Notes under the pieces: model-generated | Told to the model about the DNA's origin: nothing | The model's input: only the letters and a program-made list of their open reading frames with translations | Database searches by the model: none | NCBI RefSeq assembly: GCF_003201105.1 | Contig: NZ_QICJ01000003.1 | Span: 434,001-498,000 of the forward strand | Source of the DNA: Dyella sp. AtDHG13 | GTDB lineage: Bacteria > Pseudomonadota > Gammaproteobacteria > Xanthomonadales > Rhodanobacteraceae | Length of the DNA: 64,000 nt | Direction: 5' to 3' | Shown here: positions 51,674 to 60,475 of the stretch, piece by piece | How positions within the stretch are numbered: the first letter of the stretch is position 1 | Layout: each line of letters begins with the position of its first letter | Program-made: the position numbers and the translations under genes

Positions 51674-53299
51674 ATGGATCAGGGCTTCCATTTCATCCGA
51701 CCGCTATGGCTGCTGCTGTTGCCGCTGGGGCCGCTGCTGCTGTGGTGGTGGCAGCGCCGCAACGATCCGCTGCAGCGGTGGAAAGGCATGATTGCGCCGC
51801 ACCTGCTGGCGCATCTGGTGGTGGGCGACAGCGAGCACTGGCGGCCGCGGCCCATCCACCTCGTATGCGCCGTCATCGTCATCGGCAGCATCGCCTGCGC
51901 GGGGCCGACGTGGGAGCTGGAATCCCCGCCGTTCGCGGAAGACCGCGCGCCGATGATGGTGGCGATGGACCTGTCGCCGGCCATGAACGCCATGGACGTC
52001 TCCCCCACGCGGCTGGAGCGCGCCAAGCAGAAGGTGCGCGACCTGATGGCCTTGCGCGTGGGCGGCCGCACGGGCCTGATCGTGTATACGAACACGGCAC
52101 ACATGGTGCTGCCGCCCACGGACGATGCGGCGCTGATGGAAATGTTCCTCTCCGCGCTGAGCACCGACCTGTTGCCGGCGAAGGGTCGCAACGCCGGCGC
52201 CGCGCTGGCGCTGGCCGATCGGCTGCTGGATGCCGAGCACGATCCCGGCACCATCGTGTTCTTCACCAGCGGGTTCGATGACGCGCAGATTCCCGCCTTC
52301 GTCGCGCACCGCCAGCACTCGCGGCAGCAGGTGCTGATGCTCGCGGTGGGCACGACCCAGGGCGGTCCCTTGCGCACGGCCAACGGCGGCGAGCAGACCG
52401 GCGAGGACGGCTCGCCCGTGGTCGCGAAGCTGGACGACAAGGCGCTGCAGCAGCTCGCGTCGCAGGCGCATATCCCCTTGGCAAGCATCACCTCGAACAA
52501 CGACGACATGCAGTGGGTGCAGCGCGAGGCCGTGCACCACCTGCAGGTCGTGACCCACGCATCGTCGGTGCACTGGAAGGAATGCGGCTACTACCTGTGC
52601 TACCCGCTGGTGCTGGTTGCCTTGCTCTGGTTCCGGCGTGGCTGGATGGTGCGCTGGCTGTTCGTGCTCGGCTTCGTGGGGCTGGGAGCGCTGCCGTCGC
52701 CCGCGCTCGCCACCGACTGGCATGTAGCCGACTGGTTCTTCACGCCCGACCAGCAGGGCCGCTGGTACTACGAGCACCGCGATTTCGGCAAGGCGGCCGA
52801 GCATTTCCAGAACCCCTACTGGAAAGCCTGGGCGCTGTACCAGCACGGCCGCTGGGACGAAGCGCAGAAGGTCTTCGACACCTTGCCGGGGCCGGATGCG
52901 AAGTTCATGTCCGGCAACAGCTATGCGCACCAGTTCGAATACCAGGAAGCCAAGGACGCCTACAACGAAGCGTTGCGCATGCGCCATCCGTTCCCTGAGG
53001 CCGAGGCGAACCTGCGGCTCATGGATACGCTGATGAAGCAGCGCGCGGACGTGCCACCGGAAACCAAGGACGAAGACACCACGCCCGACCAGGTCAAGCA
53101 AGACAAGGATGCTAAGAAGGGCAACGAGAAGGAGATGGTGATGGGCAAGCGCCCCATCGCGCTGCCGGCGGACGTGTGGATGCGCAACCTCAGCGTGTCG
53201 CCCGCGGAATTCCTGCGCACCAAGTTCAGCATCGAGAACGGCCAGTCGACGCCGACCGCGCCGGCACCCGCGAGCAGCGCGCCGGAGTCGCCGCCATGA
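51674..53299 (+). CDS. VWA-TPR fusion, BatB/BatC-like, with degenerate MIDAS
   Basis: 541 residues; ATG 51674 with GGAGAG upstream. One N-terminal helix (LWLLLLPLGPLLLWWW), a VWA domain whose metal site reads D99-L-S-P-A (AMDLSPAMNAMDVSP) instead of DxSxS, then membrane helices near 300-345 and TPR-like repeats (RWYYEHRDFGKAAEHFQNPY, AYNEALRMRHPFPEAEANL). The Lys/Glu-rich tail (DKDAKKGNEKEMVMG) precedes a Pro/Ala end. It joins BatB and BatC functions in one protein. Loss of the last MIDAS serine suggests a structural rather than metal-binding role. Stop overlaps the BatD start. Confidence 0.9.
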   Translation: MDQGFHFIRPLWLLLLPLGPLLLWWWQRRNDPLQRWKGMIAPHLLAHLVVGDSEHWRPRPIHLVCAVIVIGSIACAGPTWELESPPFAEDRAPMMVAMDLSPAMNAMDVSPTRLERAKQKVRDLMALRVGGRTGLIVYTNTAHMVLPPTDDAALMEMFLSALSTDLLPAKGRNAGAALALADRLLDAEHDPGTIVFFTSGFDDAQIPAFVAHRQHSRQQVLMLAVGTTQGGPLRTANGGEQTGEDGSPVVAKLDDKALQQLASQAHIPLASITSNNDDMQWVQREAVHHLQVVTHASSVHWKECGYYLCYPLVLVALLWFRRGWMVRWLFVLGFVGLGALPSPALATDWHVADWFFTPDQQGRWYYEHRDFGKAAEHFQNPYWKAWALYQHGRWDEAQKVFDTLPGPDAKFMSGNSYAHQFEYQEAKDAYNEALRMRHPFPEAEANLRLMDTLMKQRADVPPETKDEDTTPDQVKQDKDAKKGNEKEMVMGKRPIALPADVWMRNLSVSPAEFLRTKFSIENGQSTPTAPAPASSAPESPP

Positions 53300-54627
53300 G
53301 GGCGTGGTGCTGCTTTCTGCTGTGGCTATGCGTGGCGGCAGTGCATGCCGACGAGCCGCCCCCGGCCCCGCCCATCCAGGTGCGTGTGCATCAGGAGCCG
53401 GCCGGTACGCTGATGCAGGGCGAAACCACGCGCATCGTGGTGGACATGCTCACGCCAGACTTCTTCACCGACGCGCCGGTGCTGCCCGAACTGCACGTGG
53501 ACGGCGCCTATCTTTCGCTGTCCGATGAAACCCCGGGCCATCTGGTGGAAACGGTCGATGGGCAGAGCTGGTCGGGCGTGTCGCGCACCTATCTCATCAC
53601 GCCGTTGATGTCCGGGCCGATGGAAATTCCCTCGTTCGAGATCACCGCGCATATCGGCGCCGCGCGCACCCCGGTCGCCGTGCAGACGCCGCCGCTCGCG
53701 CTGCAGGTACAGGCATTGAGCTTGCCGGCCGGGGTGACGGAAGCGCTGATCGCCAGTTCGGTAAAGATCACGCAGACAGTGACGCCGCAGGACGGCGGCC
53801 TGCACGTGGGCGATACCGTGACGCGCCGCATCGAGATATCCGCCGAAGGCGCGCCCGCGATGATGCTGCCGCCTACCGTTTTCGCACCGGTGAGCGGGCT
53901 CACGCTGTATGCGGCATCGCCGGTCACGCGCGATGCGGTCGACAATCACGGCGGTTTCGTCGGCGGCAGCCGCGTGGATACGGCCAGCTACGTCATCGAC
54001 CATCGCGGGCGCTATAGCTTGCCGCCGGTGACGGTGCGTTGGATGGACAGCCGTACGCGCGAATGGCGCGAAAGCACCGTGCCCGCTGTCCATTTCCACG
54101 CGTGGTGGGGCAGCACGAACAAGCCGCGCTTCGCGCTGCCGCAACGCGGCTTCATGCCCAGGCTGATCGAGTGGCTGTCGAGCGACGCCGGGATTGGCGT
54201 GCTCCTGCTCGCCGTGCTGGCGTGGCTCGCATGGCGGTTCCGCGATACGTGCCAGCAGCTGTGGCAGCGATGGAAGGCATGGCGGCATCGGCGCCGTCAT
54301 GCGGAGGCGGCCGCCTTCCGCGCCATCACCCGCCAGCGCCATGCCGCCTCGGCCAAGGTGCTGGCCGAAGTGGTCGATGCGTGGGTGCGGCGCGCGGCGG
54401 ACGATGGCGCGCCAACCAGCGTGGCAGGCTGGGCCACGCGCTACGGCGAAGCGTCCCTGCTGGCGCAATGGAACGCCTTGCAGGATGCGCTGTACGGAAA
54501 AGGCACGTCGGCGTGGTCCGCTTCCGCCTTGACCGACGCACTCGGCTCCGCACGGCACCAGTGGAAGCACAGCCGGTCACGTTGGCGGCGCCGTCCCGAG
54601 CTGCCGCCATTGAATCCGGCGTCATGA
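53296..54627 (+). CDS. BatD-like (oxygen tolerance) protein
   Basis: 443 residues from ATG 53296, sharing ATGA with the VWA-TPR gene. A short signal peptide (AWCCFLLWLCVAAVHA) precedes beta-sandwich domains with QVRVHQEPAGTLMQGETTRI and SRTYLITPLMSGPMEIPSFE, then a membrane helix (about 298-318, IGVLLLAVLAWLAWRF) and a basic cytoplasmic tail with AVDAWVRRAADDGAP-like helices. BatD proteins are the usual last member of Bat operons. Position and layout agree. Confidence 0.88.
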   Translation: MRAWCCFLLWLCVAAVHADEPPPAPPIQVRVHQEPAGTLMQGETTRIVVDMLTPDFFTDAPVLPELHVDGAYLSLSDETPGHLVETVDGQSWSGVSRTYLITPLMSGPMEIPSFEITAHIGAARTPVAVQTPPLALQVQALSLPAGVTEALIASSVKITQTVTPQDGGLHVGDTVTRRIEISAEGAPAMMLPPTVFAPVSGLTLYAASPVTRDAVDNHGGFVGGSRVDTASYVIDHRGRYSLPPVTVRWMDSRTREWRESTVPAVHFHAWWGSTNKPRFALPQRGFMPRLIEWLSSDAGIGVLLLAVLAWLAWRFRDTCQQLWQRWKAWRHRRRHAEAAAFRAITRQRHAASAKVLAEVVDAWVRRAADDGAPTSVAGWATRYGEASLLAQWNALQDALYGKGTSAWSASALTDALGSARHQWKHSRSRWRRRPELPPLNPAS

Positions 54628-54694
54628 TCGGTCACGTATTCACAGGCTCATCGCGAGCGCTGGCTACCATGCCCACGCGCGACGGTGAAAAACA

Positions 54695-54713
54695 GCATCC
54701 CAGGAAGGGATGC
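54695..54713. terminator. hairpin between batD-like and cytochrome genes
   Basis: GCATCCC and GGGATGC form a perfect 7-bp stem around AGGAA, about 70 bp after the BatD stop. No T-run follows. It could reduce read-through or protect the mRNA. Confidence 0.35.
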
Positions 54714-54749
54714 ACGACATTCATACCGTAGGTATCGGGGGAGAGCAGG

Positions 54750-57215
54750 ATGGGTCGTTCCAGGAAGAGCCACGGCAAGCGCTCTGGCAAGGCGGCGGCT
54801 GCGCCATCGGCACCGGCGATGACGCCTGCGCCCGAGGCCCGCCATCGCCATGTGTGGTGGTTGCCGTTGGGCCTGGCTGTGCTGGTGCTGGTCCTGCTGG
54901 GCATCTGGTGGCTGCGCGTGCCTGCGCCCGGCGGCGCGACCACGCCGGTGGCCACGGCCGCCTCGGCTCCCACGCCCGCATCGCCCGCGTTGCCTCCGGC
55001 GCATTACGTCGGAGCGCAGGCTTGCACGTCCTGCCACGCGAAGGAGGCGCAGGCGTGGCAGCAGTCGCATCATGCGCTGGCCATGCAGGTGGCCGACGAC
55101 AAGACCATCGAAGGCCGCTTCGAAGGCGCGCTGAAACAGGACGGCTCCACCGCCAGTTTCTTCAAACGCGATCACGCCTTTTTCGTGAAAACCGACGGGC
55201 CGGACGGCAAGCCCGGCGAGTTCGAGGTGAAGTACGCCTTCGGCGTCTATCCGTTGCAGCAGTATCTCGTCGCGTTTCCCGATGGGCGCCTTCAGGCGTT
55301 GCGCGCCTCATGGGATGCGCGCCCCGCGGCCGAGGGCGGCCAGCGCTGGTTCAACCTGTATCCCGGCGAGCACATCGACGCGCACGACACGCTGCATTGG
55401 ACGCGACTGAACCAGAACTGGAACTTCATGTGCGCGGATTGCCACTCCACCAACGTGCAGCGCAACTACGACTTGGCCAGCAACACCTTCAAGACCACAT
55501 GGAGCGAGATCAACGTCGCCTGCGAAGCCTGCCACGGGCCGGGCTCGCGTCATGTCGAATGGTCCAACGCCAGCGACGACAGGAAGCGCGCCGATCCGTC
55601 GATGGGCCTGAGCATTGCCCTGGACGAGCGCAAGGGCATGCACTGGATTCCCAATCCTGCCTCCGGCAACCCGGTGCGCAGCACGCCGCTGGCCTCGCAT
55701 CGCGAAGTGGAAACCTGCGCGGTGTGCCATTCGCGTCGCGGCATCATCGCCAAGGACTCGGCGCCCACCGGCCGCCTCATGGACACGCACGATCCGGTGT
55801 TGCTCACCGAAGGCCGCTACTACGCGGACGGCCAGCAGCTGGACGAGGTCTATGTGTACGCGTCCTTCCTGCAGAGCCGCATGTATGCGAAGGGCGTGAC
55901 CTGCAGCGACTGCCACGATCCGCATACGGGCAAGACGCGCGCGCAGGGCAACGCGCTGTGCGAAAGCTGCCATACGCCGGCCGTCTACGACACGGCGAAG
56001 CACACCATGCACAAGGAAGGCAGCGCGGGATCGCAATGCGTGGCCTGCCACATGCCCTCGAAGAACTACATGGTGATCAATGCGCGCCCCGATCATTCCA
56101 TCCGTGTGCCGCGTCCCGACCTGACCGTGCAATACGGCGTGCCCAACGCCTGCGCTAACTGCCACGCCGACAAGGGCGCGCAATGGGCCGCCGATGCAGT
56201 TGCGAAAGCGCACGGCCCCGAGCGCGAGGGCTACCAGCATTTCGTCGAGGCACTGGATGCGGCGCGCCGCGGCAAACCCGGCGCCGCGTCGCTGCTGACG
56301 ACGCTGGCGGGCGATGCGTCGTCGCCCACGATTGCCCGCGCCACGGCCGTCGGCGAACTGCGCCACTACGCCAGCCCCGATGCGCTGCCGGCGATCCAGT
56401 CCGCGCTGGGCGATGGCGATCCGCTCATGCGCGAAGCCGCGCTCGATGCATTGCTTGCCTTTCCCACCGAGGTGCGCGGCCCGCTGGCGGCGCCGTTGGC
56501 CGATGACCAGGTGCTCGCGGTGCGGGTAAAGGCGGGCCGCGTGCTCGCCGGCGTGCCCGATGCGCAGTTGGATGCCAGCCAGCGTGCGGCGCGCGATCGG
56601 GCCTTCGTCACCTACAAGCAGGCGCAGGACGCCATCGCGGATCGCCCCGAATCGCACTTCGATCTGGGTCTGGTCTATGTCGAACGCGGCGACACCGCGG
56701 CGGCGGAGCAGGCCTTCCGCCAGGCGTTGAAGCTGCAGCCGGATTTCGTACCGGCCTATGTGAACCTGTCGGACATGTACCGCGCCATGGGGCGCGAGGA
56801 AGACGCCGGCAAGATCCTCGATGAAGGGCTGAAGGGCGTGCCGGGCAACGCCAGCCTGCTGCATACCAAGGGCCTGGCGCTGATCCGGCAGCAGCAGCCC
56901 AAGGAAGCCTTGTCCTGGCTGGAGCGTGCGCACCGCGCCGAGCCCTCCAATGCACGCTTTGCCTATGTCTATGGGGTGGCGCTCGATTCCGCCGGAGAGC
57001 ACGAGCAGGCGCGCAAGCTATGGGAAGAAGGCCTGCGGGCCGCACCGTATGATCCTTCGTTGCTGTTCGCCCTGGCCGAGGCGGAGCGGGACGCCGGCAA
57101 CAAGGAACAGGCGCGCGATTACGCCCAGCGCCTGGTGGCGGTGGCGCCGCGCTCCCGCGAGGCCCACGAACTGCTGCAAAGCCTGGGCGGCGACAGCCTG
57201 CCTGCCTTCCACTGA
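54750..57215 (+). CDS. membrane-anchored octahaem cytochrome c with TPR domain
   Basis: 821 residues, ATG with GGGGGAGAGCAGG upstream. A basic N-tail and one helix (about 36-56, WWLPLGLAVLVLVLLGIWWL) anchor it with the rest in the periplasm. Eight CxxCH haem sites occur in order: CTSCH, CADCH, CEACH, CAVCH, CSDCH, CESCH, CVACH and CANCH (about residues 92-472). A HEAT-like stretch and three or more TPRs follow (FRQALKLQPDFVPAYVNLSD, GVALDSAGEHEQARKLWEEG). Relatives are cytochrome c554/NrfA-like multihaem proteins of unknown role. It follows the Bat operon by 122 bp and may belong to the same unit. Confidence 0.92.
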   Translation: MGRSRKSHGKRSGKAAAAPSAPAMTPAPEARHRHVWWLPLGLAVLVLVLLGIWWLRVPAPGGATTPVATAASAPTPASPALPPAHYVGAQACTSCHAKEAQAWQQSHHALAMQVADDKTIEGRFEGALKQDGSTASFFKRDHAFFVKTDGPDGKPGEFEVKYAFGVYPLQQYLVAFPDGRLQALRASWDARPAAEGGQRWFNLYPGEHIDAHDTLHWTRLNQNWNFMCADCHSTNVQRNYDLASNTFKTTWSEINVACEACHGPGSRHVEWSNASDDRKRADPSMGLSIALDERKGMHWIPNPASGNPVRSTPLASHREVETCAVCHSRRGIIAKDSAPTGRLMDTHDPVLLTEGRYYADGQQLDEVYVYASFLQSRMYAKGVTCSDCHDPHTGKTRAQGNALCESCHTPAVYDTAKHTMHKEGSAGSQCVACHMPSKNYMVINARPDHSIRVPRPDLTVQYGVPNACANCHADKGAQWAADAVAKAHGPEREGYQHFVEALDAARRGKPGAASLLTTLAGDASSPTIARATAVGELRHYASPDALPAIQSALGDGDPLMREAALDALLAFPTEVRGPLAAPLADDQVLAVRVKAGRVLAGVPDAQLDASQRAARDRAFVTYKQAQDAIADRPESHFDLGLVYVERGDTAAAEQAFRQALKLQPDFVPAYVNLSDMYRAMGREEDAGKILDEGLKGVPGNASLLHTKGLALIRQQQPKEALSWLERAHRAEPSNARFAYVYGVALDSAGEHEQARKLWEEGLRAAPYDPSLLFALAEAERDAGNKEQARDYAQRLVAVAPRSREAHELLQSLGGDSLPAFH

Positions 57216-57310
57216 CGCCAGTCGGTCGCTGCCACGCGGCGGCCCGGCGCATGCGATCATCGCGCGTGCGGGGCCGCCGGCCCCGCTCAACCGGGAACGG
57301 GGAGGCGAGC

Positions 57311-58135
57311 ATGATCGTCCGTCGCTGGTGGTCTGGCCTGTTTCTGTTGCTGGCATGCGTCACCGTCGCCAGGGCGGCGGACGTGCGGCGCGATCTGGCT
57401 TACGGTGCCGACGCGAAACAACGTTTGGACGTCTATCTGCCGAGCGTGCCGAAGGACGCACCCATCATCGTCATGGTGCACGGTGGCGCCTGGATGATCG
57501 GCGACAAGGCGAGCCGTGGCGTGGTCGAGCCCAAGGCCGCGCACTGGAACCAGGCGGGCTACGTGTTCGTTTCGGTCGACTATCGGCTATGGCCCAAGGC
57601 CGGTCCGCTCGAACAGGCCCAGGATGTCGCCGACGCGCTTGCCTACGTGCAGCAGCACGCGCAGGCGTGGGGCGCGGACGGAACGAAGATCGTACTGATG
57701 GGACATTCCGCCGGCGCGCACCTGGTCGCCCTGCTGTCGTCGTCGCCCGCCATGGCGACGGGGCGCGGCGCGAAGCGCTGGCTGGGCACGGTGTCGCTGG
57801 ATGCCGGCGCCATCGATGTGCCGGGCATCATGTCGTCGCCGCACGCGGGGTTCTACGACAGGGTGTTCGGCAGCGATCCCGCGCAATGGCGCAAGGCCTC
57901 GCCCATCGATCAGCTCGGCCGCGACGCCTTGCCGGTCCTGCTCGTGTGCTCAAGCCGCAGGGCGGAGTCCTGCCCGCACAATCGCGCCTATGCGACCAAG
58001 GCGCAGGGCCTGGGCGTGGATGCCAGCGTGTTGCCGGAGCCGCTGAGCCACGCCGACATCAACGCGACGCTCGGGGAAGGCGGCGGCTACACCGACGCCG
58101 TGGATGCCTTTCTGCGCGGCCTTGGCCTGCCCTGA
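57311..58135 (+). CDS. alpha/beta hydrolase (esterase/lipase type), exported
   Basis: 274 residues from ATG 57311 (GGGGAGG 5-11 nt upstream). Signal peptide RWWSGLFLLLACVTVARA. The oxyanion motif is HGGAWMIGDK, the nucleophile serine sits in MGHSAGAHLV, an acid lies in the VLLVCSSRRAESCP region and the histidine in PLSHADINATLGEGG. It resembles carboxylesterase/BD-FAE proteins. The substrate is unknown. Convergent with the DoxX gene. Confidence 0.88.
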   Translation: MIVRRWWSGLFLLLACVTVARAADVRRDLAYGADAKQRLDVYLPSVPKDAPIIVMVHGGAWMIGDKASRGVVEPKAAHWNQAGYVFVSVDYRLWPKAGPLEQAQDVADALAYVQQHAQAWGADGTKIVLMGHSAGAHLVALLSSSPAMATGRGAKRWLGTVSLDAGAIDVPGIMSSPHAGFYDRVFGSDPAQWRKASPIDQLGRDALPVLLVCSSRRAESCPHNRAYATKAQGLGVDASVLPEPLSHADINATLGEGGGYTDAVDAFLRGLGLP

Positions 58136-58158
58136 CGCGAAGCCTCGTCGCGCCAGGG
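58130..58158. terminator. hairpin between convergent hydrolase and DoxX genes
   Basis: CCCTG and CAGGG pair, continued by CGCG/CGCG after one mismatch, around a 9-nt loop. It could act for both strands but has no T-run on either side. Confidence 0.35.
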
Positions 58159-58166
58159 CCGCAGGT

Positions 58167-58580
58167 TCAACGCCGGTCGAGCGAGTACTTGCCTGGGCCG
58201 GCCACGCACAGCAACACCAGGCCGCCGGCGATGCTCACGTTCTTGTAGAAGTTGATCATCGCGCCGATGCGTTCGGGATCGACCAGGTTCCAGAACTGAT
58301 GGCCGATCACCGCAGCGGCCACCGTATACAGCGCCAGCACGATCGCCAGCGGGCGCGTGTAGAACCCGACCGCGATGGCGATGCCGACGAAGAACTCCAT
58401 GATCACCGCGATGGCGGCCGTGACCGTCGGCATCGGCACGCCGACGGAACCCATGTAGGTGGCCGTATCCGAGAACGCGGTGAGCTTGCTCCAGCCGAAG
58501 ATGACGAACAGAACCATCAGCAGAAGGCGTGCGAGGAGCAGCAAACCATCCTTGCTGCCTGCCAGTAACGTATATCGCAT
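58167..58580 (-). CDS. DoxX-family membrane protein
   Basis: 137 residues with four hydrophobic segments: LLLLARLLLMVLFVIFGWSK at the start, then VTAAIAVIMEFFVGIAIAVG, RPLAIVLALYTVAAAVIGHQ and a last one near SIAGGLVLLCVAG. The FGWSKL motif and GMYKNVSIAGG-like ending (NFYKNVSIAGGLVL) are DoxX hallmarks. DoxX/DoxD-type proteins are linked to quinone or thiol redox chemistry, with no firm role here. Single gene between hydrolase and SDR genes. Confidence 0.9.
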   Translation of the reverse strand: MRYTLLAGSKDGLLLLARLLLMVLFVIFGWSKLTAFSDTATYMGSVGVPMPTVTAAIAVIMEFFVGIAIAVGFYTRPLAIVLALYTVAAAVIGHQFWNLVDPERIGAMINFYKNVSIAGGLVLLCVAGPGKYSLDRR

Positions 58581-58707
58581 GGCTTTTCTCCCATGACTCT
58601 ACGCAAGGCGTGCGGGTCGCGGCCCGCGTGCACCGCGCCACCCGTGCAGCGCGGTCGTGAACACTATATGCCTGTGCGAGGCTGATGGTGCAGCCTGGCC
58701 TGGCCGT

Positions 58708-59520
58708 TCAGGCGTCCTCGGAGATGTCGCTCTTGTAGCGGTCGGCGGCCACGCTGCGCGACAGCTCGGGCAGCATGCGCCGGCGCGCTTCCTGAAAGTG
58801 TCGCCATTCCACGCTGTCCACCAGCGAGGGAATGGTGACCAGTTCGCCCTGGTCGTAGCCCGCGAGCGCCGCGTCCACCAGTTCATCCACTTCCATGATC
58901 ATGCGCGGCGGGAAGGCTTCGATGCCGCCCGCGGCATTCCAGATGCCCGTGCGCGTCACGCCCGGCAGCACGCATTGCACGCGAATGCCGTGCCGCGCGA
59001 CTTCCTCGTGCAGCGAGAGGCTGTAGGTGAGCACATAGCTCTTGCTGGCCGCATAGGCGCCAGGGAAAAGCTCCGGCGCCAGCGCCAGTATCGAGCCGAT
59101 GTTGATGATGCTGCCCTGGCCGCGCGCCACCAGCCGAGGCAGCATGGCCGCGATCAGTCGCGACGGCGTGGTGACGTTGAGTTCGATCATCGCGTCCACG
59201 TCGTCGGGCGATGCTTCCGCGAGAGCAGGCCCGGCCTCCACGCCCGCGTTGTTCACCAGCATGCCGATGGCGGCGTCGGTGCGCAGCCGTTCTTCCACGC
59301 GCTCGCGTTCGCCGGGCAAGGTCAGGTCCGCTGGCAGGACTTCCGCTTTCACCTGATATTCACGGGCAAGCCGCCGCGCCAGGGCTTCCAGCGGCTCCGG
59401 GTTGCGCGCCACCAGCACGACTGGATGGCCGCGTTGCGCGAAGCGATCGGCGTAAGCGGCGCCGATGCCTGCGGAAGCGCCGGTGATCAGGACGGTATCG
59501 GGCTGTTCGACGACGGCCAT
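58708..59520 (-). CDS. short-chain dehydrogenase/reductase
   Basis: 270 residues from ATG 59520 (GGAG about 8 nt upstream). The NAD(P)-binding motif is TGASAGIG, NNAG lies in IGMLVNNAGVEAGP, the catalytic Ser is in IINIGSILALAPE and the Tyr/Lys pair in YAASKSYVLTYSLSLHEEV. The opening VLITGASAGIGAAYADRFAQ with ARNPEPLEALARRL suggests NADP(H) preference. Substrate unknown. Own transcription unit, convergent with nothing on its 3' side. Confidence 0.92.
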   Translation of the reverse strand: MAVVEQPDTVLITGASAGIGAAYADRFAQRGHPVVLVARNPEPLEALARRLAREYQVKAEVLPADLTLPGERERVEERLRTDAAIGMLVNNAGVEAGPALAEASPDDVDAMIELNVTTPSRLIAAMLPRLVARGQGSIINIGSILALAPELFPGAYAASKSYVLTYSLSLHEEVARHGIRVQCVLPGVTRTGIWNAAGGIEAFPPRMIMEVDELVDAALAGYDQGELVTIPSLVDSVEWRHFQEARRRMLPELSRSVAADRYKSDISEDA

Positions 59521-59794
59521 GCGGGTATCTCCGGGGACGAGGGTTTGGATGGCGCCAGGGCTTCGCGATGACCGGTCAAGCTTGCACCCGCGCCGGTATC
59601 GTGTCACGCCCCGGATGGGCGTTTTCCTCAGTAGAACTACGCATCATCTTTGGGTGATTTTTCGCTCGTGGCCCCGGGCGTACTGGTCGAACATGGCCGG
59701 GTGAAGGGAGCTCAAGCATGGCTACGCCGATACGTGTCCACCCTCCCGCACCGAACCCGGCCCCGGGCGATCGATACCCCAAGGAGACATCATC

Positions 59795-60415
59795 ATGAAG
59801 ACGTTCCAACCTTCCACCCGCTACCTGCTCGCCGCCGCGATGGCCCTTTCCGCGCCGATGTTCGCGTGGGCGCAGCAGGCCACGGAGGAAGCCCCCGTCA
59901 ACTCGACCGTGCATGAGCTGGGTCGCGAGGACCGGTCGATCACGGCGACCGTGGTGTCGGTGGACAAGCAGGAGCGCTTCGTCACGCTGAAGGGCCCCAA
60001 GGGCAAGGAAGTCACCATCCAGGCCGGCCCCGAAGTGCAGAACTTCGACCAGCTGAAGGCGGGCGACCAGGTGACGGCGCATTACCAGTCCGCCGTGGCC
60101 GTGCAGATCATGCCGGCCGGCAGCGCCAAGCGCGACGTGGAATATCAGGCGGGTGAGGCGACCGCCGCGCCGGGCAGCAAGCCGGGCGTGAAGGAAGGCC
60201 AGTCCGTCACGGTGACCAGCAAGCTCACCGCGGTGGATCTGAAGAACCACACCGTGACGCTGAAGGGCCCGGACGGCCACGAGCGCATGATCGAAGTGAA
60301 GGATCCTGCGCGCCAGGCCGAGATGAGCAAGCTCAAGGTGGGCGACATGGTGGTCGCCACCTATGTCGAGGCTCTGGCGATCACCGTGACGCCGAAGGCG
60401 AAGGCGTCGAAGTAA
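59795..60415 (+). CDS. periplasmic protein with an internal two-fold repeat
   Basis: 206 residues. ATG 59795 with AAGGAG about 10 nt upstream and a signal peptide (YLLAAAMALSAPMFAWAQ). The mature protein holds two similar beta-rich halves: ITATVVSVDKQERFVTLKGP with LKAGDQVTAHYQSAVAV (about 46-105), and VTSKLTAVDLKNHTVTLKGP with LKVGDMVVATYVEALAITV (about 143-200). Each looks like a DUF5666/OB-type small barrel. The linker is Gly/Ala-rich. No catalytic residues are evident; ligand binding is possible. Single gene with its own terminator. Confidence 0.75.
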   Translation: MKTFQPSTRYLLAAAMALSAPMFAWAQQATEEAPVNSTVHELGREDRSITATVVSVDKQERFVTLKGPKGKEVTIQAGPEVQNFDQLKAGDQVTAHYQSAVAVQIMPAGSAKRDVEYQAGEATAAPGSKPGVKEGQSVTVTSKLTAVDLKNHTVTLKGPDGHERMIEVKDPARQAEMSKLKVGDMVVATYVEALAITVTPKAKASK

Positions 60416-60421
60416 GCAACG

Positions 60422-60451
60422 AAAAGGGGCCGCACCGCGGTCCCTTTTTTT
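60422..60451 (+). terminator. intrinsic terminator after the periplasmic protein gene
   Basis: AAAAGGGGCCGC pairs with GCGGTCCCTTTT (one G-T pair) around ACC, followed by a run of T. It lies 7 bp after the stop and may also shield the converging AGE operon. Confidence 0.92.
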
Positions 60452-60475
60452 GCGTCGAGGTGAATCCAGCGACGC

